Source: Pseudomonas helleri
GTDB taxonomy: Bacteria; Pseudomonadota; Gammaproteobacteria; Pseudomonadales; Pseudomonadaceae
DNA length: 55,807 bases
Direction of reading: 5' to 3'
NCBI RefSeq assembly: GCF_009600315.1
Contig: NZ_WIWC01000032.1
Span: 1-55,807 of the forward strand
In this document: piece by piece, positions 17,826 through 26,759 of the stretch
How positions within the stretch are numbered: the first letter of the stretch is position 1
How the letters are laid out: each line of letters begins with the position of its first letter
Notes under the pieces: model-generated
Told to the model about the DNA's origin: nothing
The model's database searches: none
The model's input: only the letters and a program-made list of their open reading frames with translations
Position numbers and translations under genes: made by a program

Positions 17826-19226
17826 TCAGCGCCGAGACAGCGGCTTACCCGTACTCAAACGCACCTGATAAAAACCATAAATGATCAGCAGCCATACCGG
17901 GATGGCGTACACCGAGGCACGAACGTCGGGGATCATCCAGATAACCGCAATAATCACCGCCATAAACGCCAGGCACAGGAGGTTGCTGAACGGCGACCAG
18001 AATGCCTTGAACGCAGGCGTCTCACCTTTCTCGGTCATGGCCTTGCGGAACTTGAGGTGGGTGAGGCTGATCAATGCCCAGTTGATCATCAGCGAGGCAA
18101 CCACCAGCGCAAACAGCAGTTCCAGCGCTTTATGCGGCGCCACGTAGTTGACCACCACACACAGCAATGTCACCAGCGCCGACAGACCCAGTGCGCGCAA
18201 CGGCACGCCGTTTTTGGTCAGTTTCATCAGCGCTTTGGGCGCATCACCTTGTTCGGCCAGACCGAACAGCATGCGGCTGTTGCAGTACACGCCGCTGTTA
18301 TAGACCGACAGGGCGGCGGTCAACACCACGAAGTTGAGGATTTGCGCGGCGGTATCGCTACCGATCAAGGCAAAAATCTGCACAAAGGGGCTGCTGCCAT
18401 AGGCATCGCCACCCGCACCCAATGTGACCAGCAACTGATCCCACGGGTACAGGGCCAACAGCACGGTCAGGGCGCCCACGTAGAAAATCAGGATGCGGTA
18501 CACCACCTGGTTGATGGCCTTGGGAATAACCTTTTTCGGTTCGCTGGCCTCGGCCGCTGTGATGCCCACCAACTCCAGGCCGCCAAACGAAAACATGATG
18601 AAGGCCATGGCCATCAACAGCCCGGTGCCGCCATTGGGGAAGAATCCGCCGTGGCTCCACAGGTTGCTGATTGACGCTTGCGGGCCGCCCGTGCCGCTGA
18701 ACAGCAGGTAGCAGCCCAGCACGATCATGCCGACAATCGCCACGACCTTGATAATGGCAAACCAAAACTCCATCTCACCGAAGACTTTCACGTTCAGGGT
18801 GTTGATCAGGTTGACCAGCACGAAGAACACCACGGCACTGACCCAGGTGGGCACTTCGGGCCACCAGAACTGGATGTATTTACCGACCGCTGTCAGCTCG
18901 GCCATGCCCACCAGCACGTAAAGCACCCAGTAGTTCCAGCCCGATAGAAATCCCGCATAACCGCCCCAATATTTGTGGGCAAAGTGGCTGAACGAACCCG
19001 CGACAGGCTCCTCGACGATCATCTCGCCCAACTGGCGCATGATCAGAAAGGCGATAAAACCGGCAATGGCGTAGCCCAGAATCATCGACGGCCCGGCCGA
19101 TTTGAGCACGCCCGCCGAGCCCAGAAACAAGCCGGTACCGATAGCGCCGCCCAAGGCAATCAGCTGAATATGGCGATTTTTTAAACCGCGTTTGAGTGTG
19201 ACCGGGGGGGAATTAGTGTCAACCAT
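17826..19226 (-). CDS. aroP: aromatic amino acid permease, AroP-type (APC superfamily)
   Basis: 466 residues with about 12 membrane-spanning segments, in the inner membrane. It is very close to E. coli AroP as I recall it. Shared segments are LKRGLKNRHIQLIALGGAIG (with TGLFLGSA next), IRQLGEM-type MRQLGEM, SGWNYWVLYVLVGMAELTAV, FSFGGLELVGITAAEA and TAALSVYNSGVYCNSRMLFG. AroP imports Phe, Tyr and Trp by proton symport. Specificity within the amino acid transporter family can shift with few substitutions, so a general aromatic/aliphatic role is possible. It is monocistronic with a 390-bp upstream region shared divergently with mdaB. A REPIN lies just after its stop. Confidence 0.88.
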   Translation of the reverse strand: MVDTNSPPVTLKRGLKNRHIQLIALGGAIGTGLFLGSAGVLKSAGPSMILGYAIAGFIAFLIMRQLGEMIVEEPVAGSFSHFAHKYWGGYAGFLSGWNYWVLYVLVGMAELTAVGKYIQFWWPEVPTWVSAVVFFVLVNLINTLNVKVFGEMEFWFAIIKVVAIVGMIVLGCYLLFSGTGGPQASISNLWSHGGFFPNGGTGLLMAMAFIMFSFGGLELVGITAAEASEPKKVIPKAINQVVYRILIFYVGALTVLLALYPWDQLLVTLGAGGDAYGSSPFVQIFALIGSDTAAQILNFVVLTAALSVYNSGVYCNSRMLFGLAEQGDAPKALMKLTKNGVPLRALGLSALVTLLCVVVNYVAPHKALELLFALVVASLMINWALISLTHLKFRKAMTEKGETPAFKAFWSPFSNLLCLAFMAVIIAVIWMIPDVRASVYAIPVWLLIIYGFYQVRLSTGKPLSRR

Positions 19227-19616
19227 CAGGTGCCCTGCACGTTGTTGTTATCGGTAGTGGATCAAATCACCCACGGCGTCTGGGCCCGGGTGGCGGGAAG
19301 CCCCGGATATTACTCCGGGTAAAAATGCAGGCATACAGGCGAAAACGACTCTGAGAAATGTCCTACGCATTCAAAGCAGAGTCACCGCACCCGTGCGTAG
19401 GTGATAAAGCGGGTGTTTGTTATCGGCATGGCACGACTGGGTGTGCGCCCTTTGGCAACAATCAAATATTGATTTGTGACTACAACGCAAAAGCTATTTG
19501 TCCCGACGCGGGTTTTTCTGTGGTGCAAGGCTCTATATCCTGCCCCTCATGATTTAAACCTTTAACGCCCCAAGTCGCTCAACAGCGCTGAGGGTTAACT
19601 CCTGACGAGGCTGACG
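19227..19616. other. 390-bp divergent intergenic region (aroP / mdaB)
   Basis: No convincing gene. A short palindrome CCCGGA-N6-TCCGGG at 19302-19319 lies about 80-90 bases upstream of aroP and could be an operator or hairpin. A purine-rich GACGAGG ribosome site precedes mdaB. A 64-codon open frame at 19358-19552 has no recognisable features and was not called. Confidence 0.5.
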
Positions 19617-20207
19617 ATGAAAAAGATTCTGTTACTGAACGGTGCTAAAAAATTTGCCCACTCCGATGGTCGCTACAACCTGACGATGCATGACACGGCG
19701 TTGGCGTTTTTTGATCGCCATGGCTTTGAAGTCAAAGTTACCCACATCGACGAAGGCTATGACGTCGCCGAAGAAGTCGAAAAATACCTGTGGGCGGACG
19801 TGGTGATCTACCAAATGCCAGGCTGGTGGATGGGCGCGCCCTGGATCGTCAAAAAATACATCGACGAAGTGTTCACTCAAGGGCACGGCAAGCTCTATGC
19901 CAGCGACGGGCGCACCCGTTCCGACGCTTCGCAGCGCTACGGCAGCGGCGGTCTGATTCAGGGTAAAAAATACATGCTGTCACTGACCTGGAACGCACCG
20001 CAGCAAGCGTTTGACGACCCTGCGGACTTCTTTGAAGGCAAAGGCGTGGACGCGGTGTACTTCCCGTTCCACAAAGCCAACGAGTTCCTGGGCATGACCG
20101 GTTTGCCGACCTTCCTGTGCGTTGACGTGATGAAACGTCCACAGCCAGAGGTTGACGCGGCTCGCTATGAACAGCATCTGAGCGAAGTGTTCGGGCTCAA
20201 CGCGTAA
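19617..20207 (+). CDS. mdaB: NADPH:quinone oxidoreductase MdaB (flavodoxin fold)
   Basis: 196 residues, like E. coli MdaB (193). It is an FAD-binding, NADPH-dependent two-electron quinone reductase that protects against oxidative and electrophile stress in the cytoplasm. The family blocks are LLNGAKKFAHSDGR, LWADVVIYQMPGWWMGAPW, KKYIDEVFTQGHGKLYASDG, GGLIQGKKYMLSLTWNAP and FPFHKANEFLGM. The last of these includes FAD/substrate-site residues. A LysR gene follows in the same direction after 67 bp; it may regulate mdaB, as paired arrangements of this kind occur in pseudomonads. Confidence 0.95.
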   Translation: MKKILLLNGAKKFAHSDGRYNLTMHDTALAFFDRHGFEVKVTHIDEGYDVAEEVEKYLWADVVIYQMPGWWMGAPWIVKKYIDEVFTQGHGKLYASDGRTRSDASQRYGSGGLIQGKKYMLSLTWNAPQQAFDDPADFFEGKGVDAVYFPFHKANEFLGMTGLPTFLCVDVMKRPQPEVDAARYEQHLSEVFGLNA

Positions 20208-20274
20208 CCGCAATCGCAGCCTCGCTGCGCTCCTCAGCGACTACTATCATGGCGGTTACCAATGAGGGGTGCAT

Positions 20275-21186
20275 GTGAAAGCCAGATCCGATGAGCTGCA
20301 AATCTTTGTTTCGGTGATTGAGTGCGGGTCTATTTCCGCCGCTGCCGAACAAGCCGGGCAAACGCCTTCAGCCGTCAGCCGCACGCTGTCACGGCTGGAG
20401 GCCAAGCTCGACACCACGCTGATCAATCGCACCACGCGGCGCATGGACCTGACCGAAGAAGGCAAGTTCTTCTTCGAGCGGGCCAAGCTGATCCTGGCGC
20501 AGATGGATGAGCTGGAAGAGCGCCTGATCTCGCACCAGCGCACGCCTTCCGGGCGTTTGCGCATCAATGCTGCGGCGCCTTTTGTGCTGCACGCCATCGT
20601 GCCGTACATCCCCGAATTCCGTGCGCTGTACCCCGAGATTCAGCTGGAGCTCAACAGCAATGATCTGATCATCGACTTGCTGGAGCAAAGCACAGACATT
20701 GCCATTCGCATCGGTCCTTTGGCCGACTCGACATTGCATGCTCGCTCGTTGGGGTGCAGCCCGCTGAACATTCTTGCCAGCCCCGACTACATCGCCCGTC
20801 ACGGCATGCCCACCAGCGTGGCTGAACTGGCCGACCACACCCTGATCGGCTTTACCCAGAACGATGGTCTCAACCAATGGCCCCTGCGTTATGCACAGGG
20901 TGATCGCTGGGCGATTCAACCCGCCATCAGTGCGTCCAGCGGTGAGACGGTTCGTCATTTGGCGCTGCAAGGGCAGGGCATTGCCTGCCTTTCGCACTTT
21001 ATGACCCATGAAGACATCAGTGCCGGACGATTGCAGGTGGTATTGGCTGAGTTCAACAGCGGCTACCGTCAACCCATCCATGCGGTGTACTACCGCAACT
21101 CACAGTTGGCGCTGCGCATTCAGTGCTTTTTGGATTTTATCCAGACCAAACTGGCCAGTTACGCGGAATGTGACGGCCGAGGATAA
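20275..21186 (+). CDS. LysR-family transcriptional regulator downstream of mdaB
   Basis: About 303 residues. The winged HTH is at about 5-65 (ELQIFVSVIECGSISAAAEQ, PSAVSRTLSRLEAKLDTTLI, NRTTRRMDLTEEG) and the substrate-binding domain at about 90-295. The CrgA/PA2758-like subgroup is suggested by INAAAPFVLHAIVPYIPEF, but no ligand can be deduced. The start is GTG 20275, 5 bases after GAGGGG; a GTG two codons upstream at 20269 is possible but overlaps the Shine-Dalgarno. The overlapping ATG at 20273 is out of frame. It probably controls the adjacent mdaB or a redox-responsive regulon. Target unproven. Confidence 0.88.
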   Translation: MKARSDELQIFVSVIECGSISAAAEQAGQTPSAVSRTLSRLEAKLDTTLINRTTRRMDLTEEGKFFFERAKLILAQMDELEERLISHQRTPSGRLRINAAAPFVLHAIVPYIPEFRALYPEIQLELNSNDLIIDLLEQSTDIAIRIGPLADSTLHARSLGCSPLNILASPDYIARHGMPTSVAELADHTLIGFTQNDGLNQWPLRYAQGDRWAIQPAISASSGETVRHLALQGQGIACLSHFMTHEDISAGRLQVVLAEFNSGYRQPIHAVYYRNSQLALRIQCFLDFIQTKLASYAECDGRG

Positions 21187-21327
21187 GCCTCGTGCCTACA
21201 CATATGGCAACGTCTGATCCGACGCTTCCCTTTCTATTGAACGACGTTTCCTAGAGAATCCTGACCGTCTTGCGGCGTAGCAATTGGGCGAATAGTCTCG
21301 GCGAGTCACTGGCATCAGTGACCGGTT

Positions 21328-21448
21328 TTGACAGACCGACCCAAAAGCACTTTCAGCGCTGTAGACCTTTCTTGATGTTATGGCAGCTGCGTGTGGGGCA
21401 CTTTCGAGTGCGCCGAGTTTTTGGGTGTTTTTTTCCTCGGTCTGTCAA
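21328..21448. repeat. large inverted repeat / structured intergenic element before DUF6124 gene
   Basis: TTGACAGACCGACCCAAAA at 21328-21346 pairs with TTTTGGGT (21419-21426) and TCGGTCTGTCAA (21437-21448) across a 10-base bulge, giving a ~19-bp stem with a ~72-base loop. Inside the loop, GCACT-TTCG-AGTGC forms a small hairpin. It occupies most of a 338-bp gap (21187-21524) that has no gene. It could be an RNA leader or a dispersed repeat. Confidence 0.6.
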
Positions 21449-21524
21449 CCCGCACGCAGTTGCCACCCTCACCGATTGACAGCGGTACGTGGCAGCTATT
21501 TCAGACTTGCTTTGGAATACACCC

Positions 21525-21788
21525 ATGAAAAAAATCGTCCCCGACCCACCTCTGCATACCCGCGCCCACAAAGGCACCGTGTTATTCAGCACCAACCCCG
21601 GCATTTCCCTACAAACCGCCCTCACACACGCCTCTTTATTGCTCAAGGGCGCAGAGCTGACGGCCGATGACATCCGCTCTCACCTCAACGGATACGACGC
21701 CGAACAGTTATGGAGCGTCATTCATGGCGTCGAGATGGCGCGCAGTCTGGTTGAGTCGCTTCTGGTGGAGCCCCGCTTGGCTGAGTGA
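21525..21788 (+). CDS. DUF6124/DUF3077 family small protein
   Basis: 87 residues. It resembles the small Pseudomonas proteins of the DUF3077/DUF6124 group, which start MxKIVPDPP and carry a ~60-residue helical domain. Here that domain is NPGISLQTALTHASLLLKGA followed by HLNGYDAEQLWSVIHGVEMA. The function is unknown. Family genes are numerous and often duplicated in pseudomonads. No membrane segment or catalytic motif is seen. ATG 21525 matches the family start; an in-frame ATG at 21489 adds 12 unrelated residues. A large inverted repeat lies upstream, and ggt follows after 101 bp without obvious coupling. Confidence 0.8.
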   Translation: MKKIVPDPPLHTRAHKGTVLFSTNPGISLQTALTHASLLLKGAELTADDIRSHLNGYDAEQLWSVIHGVEMARSLVESLLVEPRLAE

Positions 21789-21889
21789 ATCCGGCGCGCC
21801 CTTCTGCTTTCGTATTTGTTGTTTGAAAACGTGTCTGAAATGAGACAAGGTTTGGACACGTTTAAAAAAACAATAAAAGGAAGTATTGA

Positions 21890-23557
21890 ATGCGCATTGT
21901 ATGGTTCAAAACATTGGCTCTGACGGCGGCGATTGCAGCCAGTTCATCCGTTTTTGCGGTCACCCTGGAAGGCGGCGCGGTGGCGGCCCCCAATCAATAT
22001 GGCGCGGATGTCGCTGCGCAGATCCTCAAAAAAGGCGGCAATGCCGTTGACGCCGCGGTCGCTACTGCTTTCGCCTTGGCCGTGACCTACCCCGAAGCCG
22101 GCAACATTGGTGGCGGGGGCTTCATGACCCTGTTTATCGACGGCAAACCTTACTTTCTCGACTATCGCGAAACAGCGCCCAAGGCGGCCAGTCGTGACAT
22201 GTACCTGGACGACAAAGGCGAGATTGTCGAAAACATGAGCCTGGTGGGCGCGCGCGCGGCGGGGGTGCCGGGTACGGTGATGGGCATGTGGGAGGCGCAT
22301 CAGCGCTTTGGCAAATTGCCCTGGAGTGAGCTGCTGACCCCGGCGGTGGGGTATGCGAAAAACGGCTTCACGGTGGCCGACAAGCAATACCAGTACCGCG
22401 AAGATGCGTTAAAGCTGTTTAACGGCACGACCAATTTCGCTGACTACTTTGGCAGCATGAAAAACGGTCAGACTTTCAAGCAACCTGAATTAGCCGAGAC
22501 GCTGGAGCGCATCGCCGATCAGGGCGCCAAAGAGTTCTACCACGGCAAAACCGCCGACCTGCTGGTCGCGCAAATGCAGCAGGACAAAGGCCTGATTACC
22601 AAGGAAGACCTCAACGAGTACAAGGCCCAATGGCGTGAACCGATGCGGGTCGACTGGCGCGGCAACACGCTGTACACCGCGCCGCTGCCCAGCTCGGGCG
22701 GGATCGCGCTGGCGCAACTGATCGGCATCAAGGAAGCCCGCGCTGCCGATTTCAAAGGCGTAGAACTGAACTCCGCGCCGTATATCCACTTGCTCGCCGA
22801 AATCGAGAAACGCGTGTTTGCCGACCGTGCCGATTACCTCGGCGATCCGGGTTTCGGCAAGATGCCGGTGGCCGCTTTGATTGACCCCGTGTACATCGCC
22901 AAGCGGGCGGGTGAAATAAATCCGAAGGCGATCTCGCCGACCGCCAACGTCAAACCCGGACTTGAGCCACATCAGACCACGCACTTCTCAATCGTCGACA
23001 AAGACGGCAACGCGGTCAGCAACACCTACACGCTGAACTTTGATTACGGCAGCGGGGTGGTGGTTAAAGGCGCGGGTTTCTTGCTCAACGACGAAATGGA
23101 CGACTTCAGCTCCAAACCGGGCGTGGCCAATGGGTTTGGAGTGGTGGGGGGCAGCGCCAATGCCATTGAACCGGGCAAGCGCATGCTGTCATCGATGAGC
23201 CCAAGCCTGGTCACGCGCGACGGCAAGGTCACGTTGGTGCTGGGCACGCCGGGTGGTTCGCGGATCTTCACCTCGATCTTTCAAGTGTTGAACAACGTCT
23301 ACGACTACGACCTGCCGCTGCAAAAAGCCGTGGCTGCGCAGCGTGTGCACCATCAGTTGCTGCCTAAAGACACGATCTACTACGACGCGTATGCGCCGAT
23401 CACTGGCAAGGTGGCTGATGAGCTGAAAGCCATGGGTTACACGGTGGAAGATCAGGGCTGGAACATGGGCGACATTCAAGCCATCCGGGTCAACGGCAGC
23501 CAGCTTGAAACCGCTTCCGACCCCCGTGGTCGCGGGGTGGGTAAGGTGGTGAAGTAA
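21890..23557 (+). CDS. ggt: gamma-glutamyltransferase (periplasmic)
   Basis: 555 residues. The signal peptide is at 1-23 (LALTAAIAASSSVFA). It hydrolyses or transfers the gamma-glutamyl group of glutathione and gamma-glutamyl compounds in the periplasm. The family start GGAVAAPNQYGADVAAQILK, with GGNAVDAAVATAFAL and GNIGGGGFM, is present. Autocleavage is expected between Gln362 and Thr363 in HQTTHFSIVD, giving large and small subunits with Thr363 as nucleophile. Later come DEMDDFS and the oxyanion/lid region MLSSMSPSLV and GTPGGSRIFTS. A good AAGGAAG ribosome site precedes ATG 21890. It appears monocistronic. A REPIN begins 18 bases after the stop. Confidence 0.95.
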   Translation: MRIVWFKTLALTAAIAASSSVFAVTLEGGAVAAPNQYGADVAAQILKKGGNAVDAAVATAFALAVTYPEAGNIGGGGFMTLFIDGKPYFLDYRETAPKAASRDMYLDDKGEIVENMSLVGARAAGVPGTVMGMWEAHQRFGKLPWSELLTPAVGYAKNGFTVADKQYQYREDALKLFNGTTNFADYFGSMKNGQTFKQPELAETLERIADQGAKEFYHGKTADLLVAQMQQDKGLITKEDLNEYKAQWREPMRVDWRGNTLYTAPLPSSGGIALAQLIGIKEARAADFKGVELNSAPYIHLLAEIEKRVFADRADYLGDPGFGKMPVAALIDPVYIAKRAGEINPKAISPTANVKPGLEPHQTTHFSIVDKDGNAVSNTYTLNFDYGSGVVVKGAGFLLNDEMDDFSSKPGVANGFGVVGGSANAIEPGKRMLSSMSPSLVTRDGKVTLVLGTPGGSRIFTSIFQVLNNVYDYDLPLQKAVAAQRVHHQLLPKDTIYYDAYAPITGKVADELKAMGYTVEDQGWNMGDIQAIRVNGSQLETASDPRGRGVGKVVK

Positions 23558-23574
23558 ATCCACACACACACACG

Positions 23575-23713
23575 ACCCGTAGCAGCTGCCGAAGGCGGCG
23601 TCCGATTGCGAAGCGATCGTAAATTCTGCAATCACGGTGTACTTGTTACACCGCAGTGGCTGAATTTACGACTGCTGCGCCGCCGGACGCAGCCTTCGGC
23701 AGCTGCTACGGGT
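23575..23713. repeat. REPIN-like palindrome between ggt and sulP
   Basis: Two 22-bp perfect arms (23575-23596 and 23692-23713, core GTAGCAGCTGCCGAAGGC) enclose further symmetric segments: GTCCG/CGGAC and CGTAAATTC/GAATTTACG. The whole 139-bp element is therefore a near palindrome. It is the GTAGCAGCTGCCGAAGGC type common in fluorescent pseudomonads. A short CA-repeat tract (23561-23572) lies directly before it. Confidence 0.88.
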
Positions 23714-23790
23714 TGATATATCCCTGCATGGATTTGTTACCATCCGTTTCTTGATACTTCCCTCCGTTTGTCCTGTCTTTTAGGTACTCC

Positions 23791-25236
23791 ATGAAATTCA
23801 AACGTCTGCGCGCTGATGTACTGGCCGGGCTCACGACGTCGTTCGCCCTGCTGCCCGAGTGCATCGCTTTCGCGCTGGTGGCGCATCTCAATCCGCTCAT
23901 GGGGCTGTACGGTGCGTTCATCATCTGCACCCTCACCGCACTGTTCGGCGGTCGGCCCGGCATGGTCTCGGGTGCTGCCGGGTCAATGGCGGTGGTCATT
24001 GTCGCGTTGGTGGTGCAACACGGCGTGCAATACCTGTTGGCCACCGTGCTGCTGAGCGGTTTGATCATGCTGGCGTTCGGCTTGCTTAAACTCGGCAAGC
24101 TGGTACGCATGGTGCCGCACTCAGTGATGCTCGGCTTCGTTAACGGGCTGGCGATTGTCATTGCGTTGGCCCAACTCGATCACTTCAAGGACGGTGACAC
24201 CTGGCTCAGCGGCATGCCGTTGTACCTGATGATCAGCCTGGTGGCGCTGACCATGGCCATCGTCTATCTGCTGCCGCGCCTGACTCGCGCTGCGCCACCT
24301 GCCTTGATCGCGATTCTGGGCGTGGGGCTGGCGGTTTATCTGCTGGGGCTACCGACCCGTACATTGGGCGACATGGCCCATATTGCTGGTGGCTTGCCGA
24401 CGTTTAGCCTGCCGCAGGTGCCGTGGAACCTGGAGACGCTGAGCCTCATCGCGCCCTATGCGCTGGTGATGGCCATGGTCGGCTTGCTGGAAACCCTGTT
24501 GACCCTCAATCTCACCGACGAAATCACTGAGAGCCAAGGCTTCCCCGACCGCGAGTGCGTGGCGCTGGGCGCGGCGAACATGGTGTCGGGTGTGTTTGGC
24601 GGCATGGGTGGCTGCGCGATGATCGGGCAAACCGTGGTCAACCTCAGCTCGGGGGGGCGCGGCCGACTGTCGGGCATTACGGCGGGGGTCATGATTCTGT
24701 TGTTTGTGCTGTTTCTGTCTCCGTTTATTGAGCGCATCCCGCTGGCGGCATTGGTCGGGGTGATGTTCGTGGTGTCACAGCAGACCTTCGCCTGGGCCTC
24801 CCTGCGGGTGCTGAACAAAGTCCCGTTGAATGATGTGCTGGTCATCATCGCGGTGACGGTGATCACCGTATTCACCGATCTGGCGGTGGCGGTGATGTGC
24901 GGGGTGGTGATTGCGGCGCTTAATTTTGCCTGGCAACACGCGCGTCAACTGTATGCCGACACCGACGTGCAGGCGGATGGCAGCAAGTTGTATCGGGTTC
25001 ACGGCACGTTGTTTTTTGCGTCAACGACGGCCTTTCTCAAGCAGTTTGATCCGGCCAATGACCCGGCTGACGTCACCCTCGATTGCAGCCATTTGAGTTT
25101 CGCCGACTACTCGGCCATTGCCGCGCTCGACACTTTACGTGAGCGCTATAACAAGGCCGGTAAACACCTGCGGGTGGTGCATTTGTCGGCGCGCAGTAAA
25201 AAGCTGCTCAAGCGGGCGCGCATCGCGCATGAGTAA
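23791..25236 (+). CDS. SulP-family anion transporter with C-terminal STAS domain
   Basis: 481 residues, about 10-12 membrane segments, inner membrane. The N-terminal SulP signature LRADVLAGLTTSFALLPECI aligns with the family's 'AGL-P-A' motif. GGRPGMVSGAAGSMAVVI and MVPHSVMLGFVNGLAI are also typical. The C-terminal ~85 residues form a STAS domain (VTLDCSHLSFADYSAIAALD). The family transports sulfate, bicarbonate, dicarboxylates or other anions, and the substrate cannot be read from the sequence. It stands alone between two non-coding elements. No consensus ribosome site is obvious (TTTTAGGTACTCC, AGG 8 bases upstream). Confidence 0.88.
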   Translation: MKFKRLRADVLAGLTTSFALLPECIAFALVAHLNPLMGLYGAFIICTLTALFGGRPGMVSGAAGSMAVVIVALVVQHGVQYLLATVLLSGLIMLAFGLLKLGKLVRMVPHSVMLGFVNGLAIVIALAQLDHFKDGDTWLSGMPLYLMISLVALTMAIVYLLPRLTRAAPPALIAILGVGLAVYLLGLPTRTLGDMAHIAGGLPTFSLPQVPWNLETLSLIAPYALVMAMVGLLETLLTLNLTDEITESQGFPDRECVALGAANMVSGVFGGMGGCAMIGQTVVNLSSGGRGRLSGITAGVMILLFVLFLSPFIERIPLAALVGVMFVVSQQTFAWASLRVLNKVPLNDVLVIIAVTVITVFTDLAVAVMCGVVIAALNFAWQHARQLYADTDVQADGSKLYRVHGTLFFASTTAFLKQFDPANDPADVTLDCSHLSFADYSAIAALDTLRERYNKAGKHLRVVHLSARSKKLLKRARIAHE

Positions 25237-25245
25237 GTGCTGGGG

Positions 25246-25276
25246 ATGAAAATACACCGGCGTGATTTTCATTTTG
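25246..25276 (+). terminator. possible terminator after sulP-type gene
   Basis: An 8-bp stem ATGAAAAT/ATTTTCAT (25246-25253, 25265-25272) is followed by TTT. It lies 10 bases after the stop. The A/T-rich stem is weak, so the call is tentative. Confidence 0.35.
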
Positions 25277-25409
25277 GGCGCTTGCGCATGCCTGAATGCG
25301 ACAGCACATGCCGGTAAGCGAAAATTAGTTTCAGAAAGATTGATAATTAACCTCGGCAATGCTTTTTAAGTTTCACAAGAACTCAAAAAACATTGCCGGG
25401 GACTCACGC

Positions 25410-26759
25410 ATGACGCCATCTTCGGGCTACGGGCTGCTGCTCTACGCCGCCATCGCCATCATTGCGCTGATCGTTTTGATTGCGCGCTACAAGATCAACC
25501 CTTTCATTGTTATTACCCTGATTTCAGTCGGGCTGGGCCTTATGGCGGGCATGCCGGCGGGCAGTGTAATTGGTGCTTACGAAGGCGGCGTGGGCAAAAC
25601 CCTGGGGCATATAGCACTGGTGGTTGCGCTGGGCACGATGCTGGGCAAGATGATGGCCGAGTCGGGCGGTGCCGAGCAGGTGGCGCGCACGTTGATTGAT
25701 CGCTTCGGGGAGCGAAATGCGCACTGGGCCATGGTCTGCATCGCCTTTCTGGTGGGCTTGCCGCTGTTCTTTGAAGTCGGTTTTGTGCTTTTGGTGCCCA
25801 TCGCCTTTACCGTCGCCCGCCGGGTGGGGGTGTCGGTGCTGATGGTGGGTTTGCCGATGGTGGCCGGGTTATCCGTGGTGCACGCGCTGGTGCCGCCGCA
25901 CCCGGCAGCAATGCTGGCGGTTCAGGCGTATCAAGCGTCGGTGGGGCAAACCTTGATGTATGCGATTTTGATCGGCATACCCACAGCGATTATTGCGGGC
26001 CCGGTCTTTGCCAAATTTATCGTGCCGCGTATCCACTTGCCCGCGCATAACCCGATGGAACAGCAGTTCATCAACCGTGAGCCGCGTACTCGTTTGCCGA
26101 GTTGCAGCCTGACGCTGGCCACCATTTTGTTGCCGGTGGTGCTGATGCTCATTGGCGGTTGGGCCAATCTGATCTCCACGCCGGGCAGTGGCTTTAATCA
26201 GTTTTTGCAGTTTATCGGCAACTCGGTCATGGCCTTGCTGATCGCCACGGTGGTCAGTTTTTGGACGCTGGGGTTGGCGCAAGGGTTTAGCCGCGAGTCA
26301 ATCCTCAAGTTCACCAATGAATGCCTCGCGCCCACAGCCAGTATCACCTTGCTGGTGGGGGCGGGCGGCGGCTTGAATCGCATTTTGATCGACTCAGGTG
26401 TCACCACTGAAATTGTCGGGCTGGCGCAGGATTTTCAGCTGTCGCCACTGTTCATGGGCTGGGTATTTGCGGCGCTGATGCGGATTGCCACGGGCTCGGC
26501 GACCGTTGCCATGACCACGGCCTCGGGCATTGTCGCGCCGGTGGCCATTGGCATGGGGTATCCCCATCCGGAACTCCTGGTGCTGGCGACGGGGGCTGGC
26601 TCGGTGATTTTTTCCCACGTGAACGACGGCGGCTTCTGGCTGGTGAAGGAATACTTCAATATGACGGTCGCTCAAACCTTCAAGACCTGGACGGTGCTGG
26701 AAACCTTGATTTCAGTGGTAGCGTTCGGTCTAACCCTCGTGCTCTCGGAGTTGATCTAA
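25410..26759 (+). CDS. GntP-family permease, probably for an acylated D-amino acid or gluconate-like substrate
   Basis: 449 residues with about 12-13 membrane segments. GntP-family features are INPFIVITLISVGLGLMAGM, GTMLGKMMAESGGAEQVART, FFEVGFVLLVPI, HALVPPHPA, a conserved GSATVAMTTASGI and FSHVNDGGFWLVKEYF. The family imports gluconate, idonate or related acids by proton symport. Its downstream partners are a SIS-domain regulator and a D-aminoacylase, so here it more probably imports N-acyl-D-amino acids or related compounds (inference). ATG 25410 has GGGGA 7 bases upstream; the longer frame from 25359 is rejected. The regulator gene starts at the base after its stop. Confidence 0.87.
   Translation: MTPSSGYGLLLYAAIAIIALIVLIARYKINPFIVITLISVGLGLMAGMPAGSVIGAYEGGVGKTLGHIALVVALGTMLGKMMAESGGAEQVARTLIDRFGERNAHWAMVCIAFLVGLPLFFEVGFVLLVPIAFTVARRVGVSVLMVGLPMVAGLSVVHALVPPHPAAMLAVQAYQASVGQTLMYAILIGIPTAIIAGPVFAKFIVPRIHLPAHNPMEQQFINREPRTRLPSCSLTLATILLPVVLMLIGGWANLISTPGSGFNQFLQFIGNSVMALLIATVVSFWTLGLAQGFSRESILKFTNECLAPTASITLLVGAGGGLNRILIDSGVTTEIVGLAQDFQLSPLFMGWVFAALMRIATGSATVAMTTASGIVAPVAIGMGYPHPELLVLATGAGSVIFSHVNDGGFWLVKEYFNMTVAQTFKTWTVLETLISVVAFGLTLVLSELI

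Noticed and set aside
17814..18674. 286-codon plus-strand open frame
   Set aside because: It is antisense to aroP, has no ribosome site and a His/Gln/Arg-rich composition typical of shadow frames.
19358..19552. 64-codon open frame in the aroP-mdaB gap
   Set aside because: No ribosome site, no conservation that I can recognise; likely chance.
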